Origin: Megalopta genalis
Lineage: Eukaryota > Arthropoda > Insecta > Hymenoptera > Halictidae
DNA length: 64,000 bases
Assembly (NCBI RefSeq): GCF_051020955.1
Contig: NC_135018.1
Span: 13,083,439-13,147,438 of the forward strand
Reading direction: 5' to 3'
Notes under the pieces: model-generated
Told to the model about the DNA's origin: nothing
Seen by the model: only the letters and a program-made list of their open reading frames with translations
Databases searched by the model: none
Part shown: positions 48,906 through 61,706 of the stretch, piece after piece
Position numbering within the stretch: the first letter of the stretch is position 1
How the letters are laid out: each line of letters opens with the position of its first letter
Made by a program: the position numbers and the translations under genes

Positions 48906-50610
48906 ATTTACTCCGTCGGAAAAGAGCTCAACAATTTTCCTACTGGTGCACGACTAATGATCTTTATGCAATAAAGACTGTGATCTTTATGCAATTTCTC
49001 ACTTTCAAGGATTATTTTATCGAAGTCTGAATTAGGGTAAAATATTAATGTAAATATAACCCAACGTGCTCGTCTTCTTCCACTTGCATGTGCCATAAAT
49101 GCGTAAGGGTCCGCCGTCTAGACGTCGCATTATGTTTAGAAGATGAGGAACGAACGAGACTTGGAATGGATTGATTTGGAAAATCTATTTTTCAATGAGA
49201 CCTGGATACAGAGATTCGATTCGCGTGCTGCTTCGGCCGATGTAGAGGAAGTAGGACGAAAGATATTTGATCAACATAGTTAATGTCTGGTGGATAACAC
49301 AGGCTCGTTAAACAGCTATGAAAGGCGCCGGTGTCTGAGATGTGCAATGTAGCCGCCGCCGTTTCCGTTCATGCGCAGCCTTGTTCGCCGGGAAAAGTGA
49401 TTAACGTGTCTCGTGTAGTACACTTACGCTACATGCCATCCAAAAGACAGAAAACGAGACAACTCGTCTTCTTACTAGAAACAACACTGAGTCATCTTCG
49501 TGTAGCAAACCGGAATGTGAACCATGTCCTGGATGATAGGTGGTCTCTAATCATTTCTTCACACAAAATATGTTACATTTTTTCCGTTCTAATTGAGCCA
49601 TGCTTCTATCTTCCCCGTGATCTTTACTTAAATCCTGCTGTCTTAATTTGTGAATCCAAAATTGTGAACGTGATAGATCGCATTATTCGTGAAATTAATT
49701 TGAACCTAACGTTTCGCGTTCTACAATTAATCCTCTGTCGTTTTATGTAACTTAAGTTAATGAAGTTATAGCTGATTTCGTTGAACCATTCATTTATTGC
49801 AAGTCCGTTAATAATTATCTCAATAAATGTATTCCATAGCTATCTCAACGAATGTATTCTATATAAAATAAATGACGTGTAAAAAATTAAATTAAATAAA
49901 ATTAAAGAACCTGTCTAGTTTGTGTGTGATTTAAAAAAGAAAAAAAATGCAGTAATTACAAAGATATTTATCTCTCTCCTTAGTAATTTTAATAATTTAT
50001 TAATTAATTATAATTTATTAATAATTAATCACATTTATTACTTAACACAATATCTTCAAATTGTTTAAATGTTCTCGCAACTTTGCACTCGATCTAGTTA
50101 TTTGTATCATAAATGCAGAAAATCCGCGGTCTAACAACAAAAGAGTTAAGAATAGCAAAAGGATGGGATGGACAGGACAGGAAAGGTAACACGCAATCAT
50201 GTTGCAGAAACGTCGCGTCGAGTTTGGTCAGGACGCGCGGCATTTCTGTGCCCGGTCTCCACAAAGCCGCCAAAGCGTGCATGTGCGACCGGCCGAATGC
50301 TACATGCGAGTCTACGTCCGCCTATTTGTCTATATGCTTGTCTAGGACGGATGCACATTGCATGCGCATGCATTCTGCGAAGGAGACATGTGAATGATCA
50401 ACGCGGACTGACAACGATCTGTAACCTCGTTCCGTGAATACGTGGCTTAATCGTAATTGTTACTTCGCTCGTGTTGCGTTTAGCGATCCGCTTCCAATCT
50501 CGTTTCACTTTTACTATGGACTCGAGCCTTAAAACGAGAGCAATCATGTTTCCTAAGATTCGAAAAGATATTATTATTATTATTGTTATTGTTATTATTA
50601 TTATTATTTA

Positions 50611-50753
50611 GTAATCAGTTACCTGTTTTCGACAAGTATACTCGTCATAACACGGAATATTGCCACTTCTTCTTAATCAGTATACTCGTCATGACACGAA
50701 ATGTTGCTATTTCTTCCTGACGAATATACTCGTCAAAAACAACTAACTGGTTA
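50611..50753. repeat. TATACTCGTC palindromic repeat, copy 2
   Basis: It contains three TATACTCGTC motifs (near 50637, 50681 and 50725) and ends AACTAACTGGTTAA. It looks like a partly duplicated version of the element at 48557. Confidence 0.7.
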
Positions 50754-51680
50754 AGAAGAATATGTACTTTGATATTCTATATTAAATTACATATTTTATA
50801 AAATAAATCAGCGAATTATCAAATCGTCGACGAAAAAAATGACGATTTTGTTAGCTTCTTTTCACATTAAATAGTATTGGCTAAATCACAATTTCGCTGG
50901 AATATTTCAAGTCCAACATAAATTTTCAATGTTAAAAAACGTTTTCCCTTATTCCGCAACATTTCGATTTTAACTGAAATGAAGGAAATCATCGCATTAT
51001 CCCATTTCCAAAGTTCTTCTGACCCACTGTGCGTCGTTCGACGATCGCAAACGTGGAGGTTAGCGATATTGAATGTTCAGATTTTATAGCCTCGATGCGA
51101 ATAGACAAACGTTCGAATATTTGCGCGATCCGGGCGAATCACGCGAGCGTATGAACACAAGAGAGCCTGCCGGCGTGTCGGGAACCGGCGGCGACGATGA
51201 GGAAGGCACGGCATCCACGTCACGGTTTATCTAGTTTAGTCTAGCAAGTCCAAGAGTCTATAGACGGCCAAACACTAATTTATTCCGCGCAAACATGCCG
51301 CGGCTCAGCGAACAACAGATTGCCGGGGCTCCGCCGATAGTTGCGCGCGAAACTTTCATCCAAGGACGTAGGAGAGATTCATGGGTGTTTCTAGGGCTTC
51401 ATTTCGGTCCTGGTCCGAGTATTTGCCGGCGAAAACATTGACCGAGAGTAATTGGCCCACATTTTCCAAGTGCCAGACTTCGGCCTCGTGGCTTCGTGTA
51501 ATTTCGTGCCGCGTATTGCCATCGATCTCCATTCGAATTCGCTGCACCTAATACGCGAATTAATTCGTTCTGTCTGTGCCTTCGAATGCAGCACTCGTTC
51601 ATGCTGTGCCATGAATAATCATATCGGGTTGCTGTCGGTGGAACTCGTCCATTCTGATAATGTTAATGATGTTGAATAGA

Positions 51681-52030
51681 AACGTGTTTCATTAATGTGT
51701 TTAGTAAGACGCTTTATAAATACGTTTAATTAAATGCTTTGTAAATACGGTTTGTAAAACGGTTTATAAATACGTTTAGTAAGACGCATTCTAAATACGT
51801 TTAATTAAATGCTTTATAAATAAGTTTCATTAAATGCTTTATACATACGTTTCATTAAATGCATTATAAATACGTTTAGTGAAACGCTTTATAAATACGT
51901 TTAGTAAAACGCTTTGTAAGTACGTTTAATTAAACGCTTTATAAACACCTATAATTAAACGCTTTAAAAATACGTTTAATTAAACGCGTAACAAACACGT
52001 TTAATAAAACATTCTATAAACACATTTACA
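51681..52030. repeat. Minisatellite, 25-bp unit, about 14 copies
   Basis: The unit is close to TACGTTTAATTAAACGCTTT plus ATAAA, repeated head to tail with point differences. The period is even throughout, with decay at both ends. Confidence 0.92.
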
Positions 52031-53325
52031 TGGATGCGTGGACATAACCGATTTCGAATATAAACGAGCTGTATTTATTTGTTATTTTAATGAATAATAA
52101 TACTTCTAATAATTTACTTTTAATAAATGCGTAGAATCGTGCTCTAAACGAAACTCTAGTGAAAATGAAAATCTAATCATGGATTTACTTCTAATAATCT
52201 TATCGAGGTTGAATATAAACAGATATCACCTCCCAATTTTCTTTTAAGAAAGTGTTAACATTAAAAGCAATTATAAAAATATTTCGCTGCGTGTAGCTTG
52301 CTAGTCGACGTTTGTTCGCAAAATTCCAGTTAATAAATTTTCTGACCATTCCGTGGATCTATATACACTGTAGATGATTCTTAAGAATCGAATAGGATCA
52401 ATGCTGGATTAAATATTATCCACAGAACTTGAGAAATGTCGTTCCATAGTTTATAATTTTCGAAAACGATAATTCCTAAAGAAATCGTCAAAATATTTTA
52501 TTTCAGTTGATATATTATGTCGCGACTGAAATCACAAATGCAATTTTAGAAAGCGAATACAATTTCAAAAAGCAAATACAGTTGAGTGTAATCCCTACGG
52601 AATTCATGCAACTAAAATCTAGAATCGAAATAGTGTCTGCCAAAGTATCCGAATCACTTTTTGCTCGAAAATCAAAGAACTGCCAAACCACACGATAAAA
52701 AGGGAAAACAAGGCGTCCTGCGCGTGGCGCGATGATGCAGCATCACGTTTCCATAGTGTGGTCGCGGGATTGTGCGACTTTCGGCGCAAGAGAAAAAAGG
52801 AGTTTCCATGGAAATCGCCGACGCAGGTTTCACCGAGGCAGACTTCATCGGCAACGTCGACCGGCAACGACAGGCTCGAGCAAAATACGAGTTTCGAATG
52901 TTGCATCGGTCCGGTTCATTCATCGTCGCTTCTTGTTTCTAGGTTTCCGTTATCGCAGCGTATTGCACTTTAAACTCTACTTAACACTGAACCCACCGAA
53001 CAGTAACATTAACTGGTGTGCATTCAGAACGTAACTAAATGTTCATGCAGTTTCTTTTTCCTGCAACGAATGCACAAAATTGTTATTTAGCATAAAGAGC
53101 CGCCGCCCAATTATCATTATTATTAGACTGCGGATTTTATTGCATCTATGGCAAAAATGAGTAGTTGAAACAGCAAAGAGCGACACTGTTACAAAAGTTT
53201 AATGATTTGATTATATTATTTCTAACGCGTTAAAATTGTTCAAAACGTAATCAAATGTTTATGCAGTTCCTGTTTATTTATGCAGTTCATTATTGACCAC
53301 TCGTTCCTGTGAAACTTACTAGGTC
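52031..53325. other. Non-coding stretch with GCGGAT repeat fragments
   Basis: No exon supported. Two fragments of the GCGGAT family stand in opposite orientation at about 53085-53118 (- strand end) and 53124-53165 (TTAGACTGCGGATTTTATTG). Confidence 0.5.
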
Positions 53326-54190
53326 TACTCCAAGGTCGGCCGGTTGAAATCAACCAAATCTATCTGCTATCGTCAGTCAATGTTACCGTCCACCAATACA
53401 CCGGCGTCGACAAAGTCTGTCGCCGGTTGAAGTCGTGATCGATGAATCGCTGTCGACGGAATCTCCGTCGATGGAATCCGCGTCGATTTCCATGGGACCC
53501 GAAAAAGGGATGCCGGCTGGATTTGCGAGTGAAAATCGTCGGAACGTGATAGACGGTGGAAGTCGCGACATTTATTTCGCGTGTGTACGTCACGGATGCG
53601 GTGTCGGTGTTAGCTAACGTCGGCGTTGGCGTTGGCAGCGGGGGCGACGCGACGGTAGACCAGCAGACATAGTGGCTCGGTTGTAAACGAGCAAAGTTTC
53701 GAACCCAATATGCTGTCTCCGCGCTCCGGAGCCCATATTCAACCTGTCAAGGTGCGGTGCACGTGCGTCGCGTCGCTTCCCGGCATGCCAGACGGGCAAA
53801 CCGGGACAAACTTTCGAACTGGCACAGACCGTCTGGCACCCTACCACCGTCGCGCCGCCGGCGAACCCGCGAATTCTCAATATGTTATTGTACCACCGGC
53901 ACCGTTTTATCTGGATGCCGGCGACTGGCATCGACCGACCGACTGCGGTGTCTGGGCTCCTCGACCCAGGAATTTCCTTCCTCTATCGGGCATACCGAAA
54001 GTTCAAAGGTGCGCCTCCGCGCGCGGCGCCGCTCGATTTCGTGCCGAGATGTCTCTTTTCCCGGACAAAATCTCACGTACGGCGGCTTCCCGGACACGCT
54101 AACGAAACTGCGACCCCGATATCCACACGGTCCTCCCTTCACCGCCGATCAGCCGGGAAAAGGACCAGAGCCGCGCACCGAGCTCGACTT
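53326..54190. other. CpG-rich block, no gene supported
   Basis: Open frames of 100-157 codons overlap in several frames and on both strands without conserved motifs. I treat them as chance frames in CpG-rich DNA; a short lineage-specific gene cannot be fully ruled out. Confidence 0.4.
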
Positions 54191-55620
54191 TTAATACTTT
54201 TAACACTTAGCCAACCGAACGGCGAGATCTCCCACTTTTACCTCAGCAACGCGCCACCCTGTCATTGTGCTTACTTTTTTTCTTTTCGTTGTAATCGATC
54301 GGTCTCGACCTGCAGTTTTTTGCCATTCATTGAATATTTTTTCTTCCTTTTATAAAACACAGTTCTAACTGAACTCTATTGACACTTTGACTGCCGCGTC
54401 AGCCGTATACGGGTGACAGAGTTGTTTGAAATTTAATTTCTAGACATTAATTTTTACGCTAATCAACATTATAATTTCTTAATTTTATTAAATTTTAAAT
54501 TATACTAAATTTTTGGGGTCTTTGGATTAGAGTAGATTTTTAAGAGAAATTTAGACGTTTGTCCATTCTAAATAGGGGTAAAATTTATTATTGTAGAGTT
54601 TTAATAGAAAATTCAATTGTTATAGATTTTTTTACAGAAATTTTAAATTATAGCAGATTTTTATAAGAATTTCAGTGGAATTTTAATAGAAATTTAGATT
54701 GCAATTGATTTTAATAGGGATAAAATCGATTATTGTAAATTTTTAGTATAAAAGTTATTTGTAATAGATTTTTGACAGAAATTTAAATGTAATCGATTTT
54801 TATAAGGGTTTAAATAGAAATTTAAATTCTAATGGATTCTTAATGGATATTTAAATAGAAATTTCAAATTATGTAATAAATCGTAGATAATTTCCTAAGT
54901 TGTCCACTAAAAAGACCCATAAAATCGTTTAAATCTTCATTCTTCGGATGCCATTGCACCGATTAGTAGCTTTAAAATTATGACAAGTAGCACGGCGATT
55001 GCAAAACCATCTAATTTCCTGAATCAAATTTATTCTGTTACATGCGTGGTGCAATTAACCCCTAAGATATTACCTGCGTTACCCAATAGTAGTTTAAATT
55101 ACTGCAAATTAATAAAGGACAAGTTGTAGAGGTTCTCGAAGCGGTCATCCCTCGCGGCTGACGAGAAAAATTGAAATTAGAAAAGCGACACGCGAAGTGA
55201 TAATATTCGAGAGCAAAAAGGAGCAAGCAGAGAAAAATAGGTACGAGGTCGTAGACACCGCAGACGCCCGACGACCAGTTTGCATCGTCTAATTGGTAAT
55301 CACGGTACATTGCCTCCGCTTGTCCGTGTCATTCATCCAGCCAGCCGGCTTGGCCTATTTGCCTATTTTCCACCCTTTTAGTTCCCGTCTTGGCACCGCG
55401 CGTTATATATTAGGCTGCTGGCAAATAAATGGCCGATCGGCTTTCTTACGTTGGCACGTTACCATTTAGATAGAATCTACGTGTATCAATCAAAGCAACG
55501 TTCGTTGCGGTTTCTTTGATCCCGTCGAGTTACGAGACCGTTCAAGCATTTCCCATAAAATTTTCTACAATTGTCTACAATTGAGGGACCTTTTGCATTG
55601 TACTCGGCGCTTCTTTATTT
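54190..55620. other. AT-rich stretch with degenerate repeats
   Basis: At 54202 it starts with TTAACACTTAGCCAACCG, shared with the TTAA-bounded repeat at 26432-26522. A near-perfect palindrome (GTCAGCCGTATACGGGTGAC) lies at 54398-54417. From 54520 to 54870 it consists of degenerate TAATAGAAATTTAGATTG-like units. No exon seen. Confidence 0.5.
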
Positions 55621-55623
55621 ACT

Positions 55624-55721
55624 TAATCAGTCAACTGTTTTTGACGAGTATACTCGTCGTAACGCAAAATCTTGCCATTTCTCCACGATGAGCACACTCG
55701 TCAAAAATAGCTGACTGGTTG
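55624..55721. repeat. TATACTCGTC palindromic repeat, copy 3 (about 98 bp)
   Basis: The ends AATCAGTCAACTGTTTTTGA and TCAAAAATAGCTGACTGGTT are near reverse complements. A perfect 16-bp palindrome, GACGAGTATACTCGTC, lies at 55643-55658, and a mutated one (GATGAGCACACTCGTC) inside the opposite arm. Confidence 0.8.
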
Positions 55722-57500
55722 AAAGGGACGCTGCTGTATTTAAACACAAGAATTTCCTATTTGTTAATCCCTCGCATACTACTCCCGTCGTTCGGAATGT
55801 TGTTTCGTTTTTCAAAATAGCGTCGTTTTGTAAGCGTGTTAAAGCAAGCACTTGATTCAGTATTTGTCAACGAAAAACAAGACTTCCACGAGCATAAGAT
55901 TCGAAACTATCAGAAAAATCTGGAAAAGTTTTCTCTTTTTATATTAAATGTTAAAAAATCGTCTTTCACTGTCTCGTGGAAGAACGAAACATCTTTCCGA
56001 ACGACCCGGTAGATTGAAATTAAATTGCAGTAAAAGTGCACATTCTAGATGAAAGGATATATTAATGACATGTTGCTCGGTTCGCAGCGACGACGGCGTC
56101 TGCGCTGTTACGAGACGGCTTTGGTTCAGTCACCGATTTATGTATATCTGTCTCGGTCGTATATAAGAAAACACCACTTCTCGGTCGTGCCACAGACATT
56201 GTTAATCCATTTTTAATAAGTAATCCGGGTATCGTTGTCTCGACCAGCTGTCCAACGCGGGCAGCTGTGATAAGTTTAGCACTGAACGGCCGACGGAACA
56301 GCCTCTCTTTAAAAGATGGGATCGATCCAATCTCTGTTTGTAAACGTCTATTAGACGAACCAGTTTCCCAACGTGCACCAGTCGGCCAAACATGTGTCTT
56401 AATCATGGACCACAAATCAGATTTGAACTTGGTCTGCTCTTGGAGCCGCTATATGTGGCCGAGTCGGACATTGTTCGAATAAAGTCTCATTCGAATAAAT
56501 TCTTCCAATAAAATTTTATTCGAATAAAGTCTCATTCGAATAAATTCTTCCAATAAAATCTTATTCGAATAAATTCTTCGAGTAAAAATTCGCCAAGTAA
56601 AAGTTGAAGTAGAAAAATTACGCATTCGAGACAGAAATTGATTTTTTTAGTCTCATAGACCGCTAATGCAACAGTTTGTGCATCTTAATTTAACTTGTTC
56701 TTCAGAGATCCAATAAACATCATTATTTAACACTAAATATATTAAAAAACGACAACTGCGTGAATTAACTCTGAAAAGTGGTACCCTTTATCAACGTTTC
56801 ATGTCACTTTCGAGCAATCCAAAAATTAAATTATCTGCGCGAGCGTCAGAATTGTGTTCGACAATGTGCAAGAAAAAATTCCAAACGTATCCCGGCGGTA
56901 TCTATCGATAGCCGCCGACCGCTTAGACAGCTATGAGATATTGAAAGAACTGACAAAAGCTGATAAATCTGGAAGTTGTTACACGCGGTAATGGTGTAAT
57001 TCAGGCGTTGAAAAGTCATAGACCCGGGGAGCATTGATTGGCTCGTGATCCGATGTAGTACAGCCCGACTATCTAATTAACACGTTAATTAACATATCAC
57101 GCGCACTTGAGTGACATAATGTACCGGGCGCGGGCTGAAGAAACTAATCGCGTTGACTATTAAATAAAGCCGATCCCACGGACGTGTCCCGACAACCTTT
57201 CTCTTTAGCCAGGCTCGGCGGTCGGGGCCGTGTAACGCGCGAAAAGTGTCGGCCTCGTTATCATATCACAAATTAGAAACTCTGCGGACAGGACATTTCA
57301 CGTGCAGCAACCTGGCAATTCCATTCGAGACAACTAGTTTCATCGTCCTCCGCCGTGCAGATTAATCATTTCGTTGACATATATCGGGTAGAATGAGTGC
57401 GCAAGGTCCGAGGGGAGCAATGCTGAAAAAAGAAAGCAGTCAAGCGAGCGCCAGTCATAATATGTATTGTATATATGTATATGTACATATATTGTAAATA
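55722..57500. other. Non-coding stretch
   Basis: A weak open frame on the - strand (56415-56062) has no recognisable homology and adjoins a simple-repeat tail at 56466-56605 of (T)TCGAATAAA-type units, matching the tail at 14206-14300. The tail suggests a retroposon remnant. Confidence 0.45.
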
Positions 57501-57510
57501 TATATATTTT

Positions 57511-57668
57511 CTGGCCAGTTTAGACCACTTACATACATGTATATAGGCATATATATGTATATGCCTATATACATGTGTGCAAATATATATTTATATGCCT
57601 ATATACATGTGTGCAAATATATATGTATATGCCTATATACATGTATGTAAGTGGTCTAGACAGGCCAG
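57511..57668. repeat. Hairpin with a 34-bp tandem repeat in its core
   Basis: The arms CTGGCCAGTTTAGACCACTT and its near complement AAGTGGTCTAGACAGGCCAG continue inward through ACATACATGTATATAGGC, about 47 bases each. Between them GCCTATATACATG recurs at 57563, 57597 and 57631, a 34-bp period. The third unit forms part of the right arm. Confidence 0.88.
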
Positions 57669-57669
57669 A

Positions 57670-60600
57670 CGGATGCATCATCGCCATTATCGTCGAGCGA
57701 GAAAGCGAAACTCGAGTCGAGCCGTTTTGTTCCTGAACGTCTCGCGAGCTCGTCAATCGAGTAATGAGCGCTCATTTTACGCGCACGATAACGCGTCTGT
57801 CGCTCGATCATGATACGTTCTCGTCTTTCTTTCTCGGTTGTTCCCTCTGCCTCCGTTTCGTGGATTCTCCGACCTCCGTTTCTTCTTCTTATTCGGCCTG
57901 GAGAACGTTGGCAGCCCGAGACGCTTTACAACGGACCGACCAAGAAGACCAAAATTCAGTGTCATAAATTTAACACATTGGACAAGTTTGTTCTGCTATA
58001 GACTGAGAATCCTTCGAAGCTTTCAAATCCAAAATACTATTCGTTTCAGATCATTCTTTGCCGGGATACCACGTTCGAAAGTCCAAGTAAAATTAAACGT
58101 TTATGGATTATTAGAAAACAAATCGAATTAATATTATAATTCTATATTAATCGAAATTGAAGTATCTTCTAAGCTATTAATTTGTTTTTCATAAGTAGGT
58201 TGATACATTTTTATAACTAATGCCGGACTGCGTCCATCGATGTATTAGAAAATACATAATTCCGTTTAAAACATAAAGTTGACCTTGATAGGACCTAAGA
58301 ATCGTAACTTTTCCTTAAAATCGTAAATTTCCTTAAAAAAAATATTTCTTCGAGTTTTCGCTTCAATTCAAGTCATTTAGACCAGTTTGAAAAAGGTTGT
58401 ACCGTTTTAAAAGGTGCGCGAATACCTTTGCTTCTCACTGTAGATCCTAGCTAATACTGTTTGATGGACGAAAATGTGTGACAAGCGTCTCCGAAATTAC
58501 GATCCGTAAGGGATGCACGCCGCCTGAAGTGACAACTTCTTCCGTCTAACGTCTGCTATCAAAAGTTCAGGAACTTCTCTTGGATTTATAGAGCGCCAAG
58601 CACCCCAGAGGATCTTGAGATGCGCTTTATGCCTTTCCTTTGCTCGATTTTTCTATGGCTTGAAAGAACCTCTTTTGAAATTTTTAAGTGGCCGCAGAAT
58701 GCAACACCGCGAATAGTTTTCAGGCCTTAATTGAGCCAAGTGTTCTTACTTTCGCCTACGTTGAATTCATCGCGGCCGCAGAAATATCGCATTAAGGAAA
58801 CAGCCCAGGTAAGGAACGATGAAATGCGATAATTAACGTGGTTCTGATAAATACTGGGTCGCTGCGCGATTTCCGGCGAATATCTCTCCAACGCTCCGGT
58901 AAAGCGCGCTTTTAATACTAATCACTCCACTGCGGATCTTTGTGCAGAATGAAAATCGCCCGCATTAATTGCAAGAAGCAAGCATGTCGCACAGAGATTT
59001 ACTTCGTCTATTAACTTCTTCAGTTTGCAAAGAATGTCTTTAAATTCTTCTAAAGTTTTCACTATTTTTGTTAATTCGCAAAGAAGAAGATTTTACACAT
59101 TCTACATGAAATTAAATTCTACATGCATATAACTTGCAAAGATCTACAAAACGCATTTTTTTTAATTTTCCTTATAGGTTCAGATAATAAAGTTAAAAAA
59201 ATGAGAGATTTTTTATTTTGCTTTGTCACTCCAAATAATGGCAAAATTGTAACAAACTAATCATTGTTTAGTCATTGTCTAGTGCTAGTTATACTAGTGT
59301 CTCTATCATCTAAAGAAAATTCAAATCGTTTAGTCCAATTTTGAAAAAGTTATTGCATTTTGGAAGGTGTCCGAATATTAATATCCCACCGTACATAAAA
59401 AGCCAAACAAAAGGTAGGACAGCTTTTGATCCGTCTAACCCGAAATAGTTAACGGAGAAACGCAGTGTAAGATACCTCGAGATATGTAGTCGAAACGCTA
59501 CCGAAACTCTATTTCGAAAACTTGAAATATCGTCGACAGCGAGTCGACGCGACGCTCATGAAAATACAGTTCACCCTGCGGCGGCAGCTTTGAAAAAGTT
59601 GAAAGACGGAGAGAGAGATTGACATCGGACGAAATTCGAGCTGATATAATATGTAGGTGGTATCCGAAAAGCCGTGAATTCGCTACCCAATTTCGTTTGT
59701 TATTTTCATTTTTTGGTGTCGCACTCGAGATAAAAAAGTCTGTTTCCCCGGAGGGAATTCTATCTCTGGCTAGACATCGGTGCTTGTTTTCGTGTTTCTC
59801 GCTGGGGCGCAACGGCAATCCTTTCTTCTTGTTTCCTTTTTTATGCTCTTTCCATTCTTTCGTTTTCGTCTTTTTCCCTTTCAACCAAGTAAGTCAAGTG
59901 TCGGCGACGGTAGATAGGGCCTCATTTACAAGCCAGACGGGGTAGGCCACTTGGCCCAAATACGGGAAAGGCTATTCTGCCCAGTGGATGCGACTCAAAA
60001 CTTAAAATAACCCCTCTCTCGATAAGAACGCCAGCCCGCCGTCACGTTTTTCGCTCTCCTCGACCGACACCGACCCGCACCGACGCCCGACCTCGGCCCG
60101 ACCCGCTCCACAGTGCGGACAAATGACAAAATTAACGACAAAAACGAAAATTTGGTTACTTATTATATATCGGTATTTACTCGCGAGAAATAAAATTTAA
60201 CGAAACTTTGGAAATAAAAAGTTATAAATCTTATTTTAAAAAATATATATATAAATTCAATACGAAATGAATAATTAGTAAACTATTTATAAAATTAACG
60301 ATAATAAACTAAAAGAAATTATAACAGTAACAAAAAGATTAACGAACTTTTGCTTAATGTTTCTCATTAAATAAACGTCAATTTCGTTAAAATCACTTGA
60401 AATCCATATACCAAACAGGTCAGAAATCTTTATTAATAAAAAAGTACGGTTGCTTATTATATAGCTTGCCAAATTAAGTATGACGGTTGGAAATATATCT
60501 TACATCATGATAGACGTAACTGGTGAATTTTGCCGATGTAGAGCGCACTGTGCGCTCCCTCGAATATATTTCGCGTGAATTTCGCCGGGGAATATTACGA

Positions 60601-61700
60601 ATCGACCGCCGCGGCGGCCAGACAATACAATTGGCCGGGACTGATCTTTCGCTTAACCCTCTCGATCCTAGCGGGATGCATGTGTCCCAACGATCTTTTC
60701 TGATTGCCAGAAAGACAACGCGCGTCTCTTATATACGTTATTATGCAGTAATCTAACGCGTCTGACTGTATATATTGTATAATTGAGCCTCTTAGTCGAC
60801 AAGTGGCCTAAGTACGAAATTATGAATAATGATTTAATTGTAGAAGCGTTTAGCATTAAGTACAGTTGATTTATTTACCATTTAAAATTTCTGTATATTT
60901 ATGTTAACATTTTATGTTGCGATGTCTTAACATTTCGATTTCAATTCGATTAAATATATTATTTCAATTTTATGAAATCTTTGAGATTGCCAGAATATAC
61001 AGGGTGTCCATCGATATGTGCCGTTTGAAATATAACTGCTAAACTGTTGACCTTATGAGGAAAGCGTCGAAAATGTATTTTTTTTTCAGTTTTATTACTC
61101 AGAAGACAAGAGTGTGATAATTAATGACGATGCTGTTATGTGTTTTACGGATGATTGTGGTGATTGTGCGAGGAATGCGAACGTCGTTGTGGGAACGAGA
61201 TCCTCCGAAACGAAATTGTTACAGTACGTTGGAAATAGTATCATCGGAGGCCAAAAGGAAGGCAGCGTTATCGAAAATATTTTTGTTAGCAGCCAAGCGG
61301 TGATAGTGTTTTCCTACCGCATACGTGTACACGGTAGCTTCAAAGAGATGCCAAAGATGGTTTCGATGCTTTGAACTTACTTTTATATACTTTCGACTCG
61401 TCCACTTTATCCAGCTGCCTTTATAAGTGCACTCGATCGATAATGCATACTGTCTGTGGAGAAACACGTCGGTATCACATACTCTTGATGTTTACGAAAT
61501 AGTTCCAACAGAAATTGCAATAAACGTTGCTCGGATACGCCGTGTACCAGGAACGAAATTAAAATTCACTCTCTATTTGCTATCAAAGATACAATTTCTA
61601 TCGAGATTATATAAAAACGATAATATCGAGTTAATGAAAAAATTGATCACGTATCTCACATAGGTACCAGAAACAAAATGGAAGTTCGATCTCCGCTTCT
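57670..61700. other. Non-coding stretch
   Basis: No exon supported. It includes a small CpG-rich patch (57680-57960), a GCGGAT fragment at 58928-58985, a CACCGACGC-rich patch near 60060-60110 and an isolated ACAGGGTGTCCA motif at 61000, which resembles the end of an insect DNA transposon. Confidence 0.45.
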
Positions 61701-61706
61701 TACCAT

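Larger units (their letters stand above)
47900..51670. other. Non-coding stretch, AT-rich with small GC-rich patches
   Basis: No exon supported. It carries the GACGAGTATACTCGTC-type palindromes (48557-48618 and 50611-50753), a 25-bp minisatellite (48745-48905), a GCGGAT fragment on the - strand (50105-50136) and an ATT microsatellite (50568-50612). Confidence 0.5.

Noticed and set aside
53614..54355. Several open frames of 85-157 codons
   Set aside because: High CpG content lowers stop frequency in all frames; the frames overlap on both strands and none has a domain or splice context.
56062..56415. 117-codon open frame on the - strand
   Set aside because: No recognisable homology, and it lies beside a repeat tail on the opposite strand; more likely part of a decayed repeat.
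61114..61374. 86-codon open frame after an ACAGGGTGTCCA motif
   Set aside because: It was considered as a transposon-encoded fragment, but no transposase or reverse-transcriptase motif is present.
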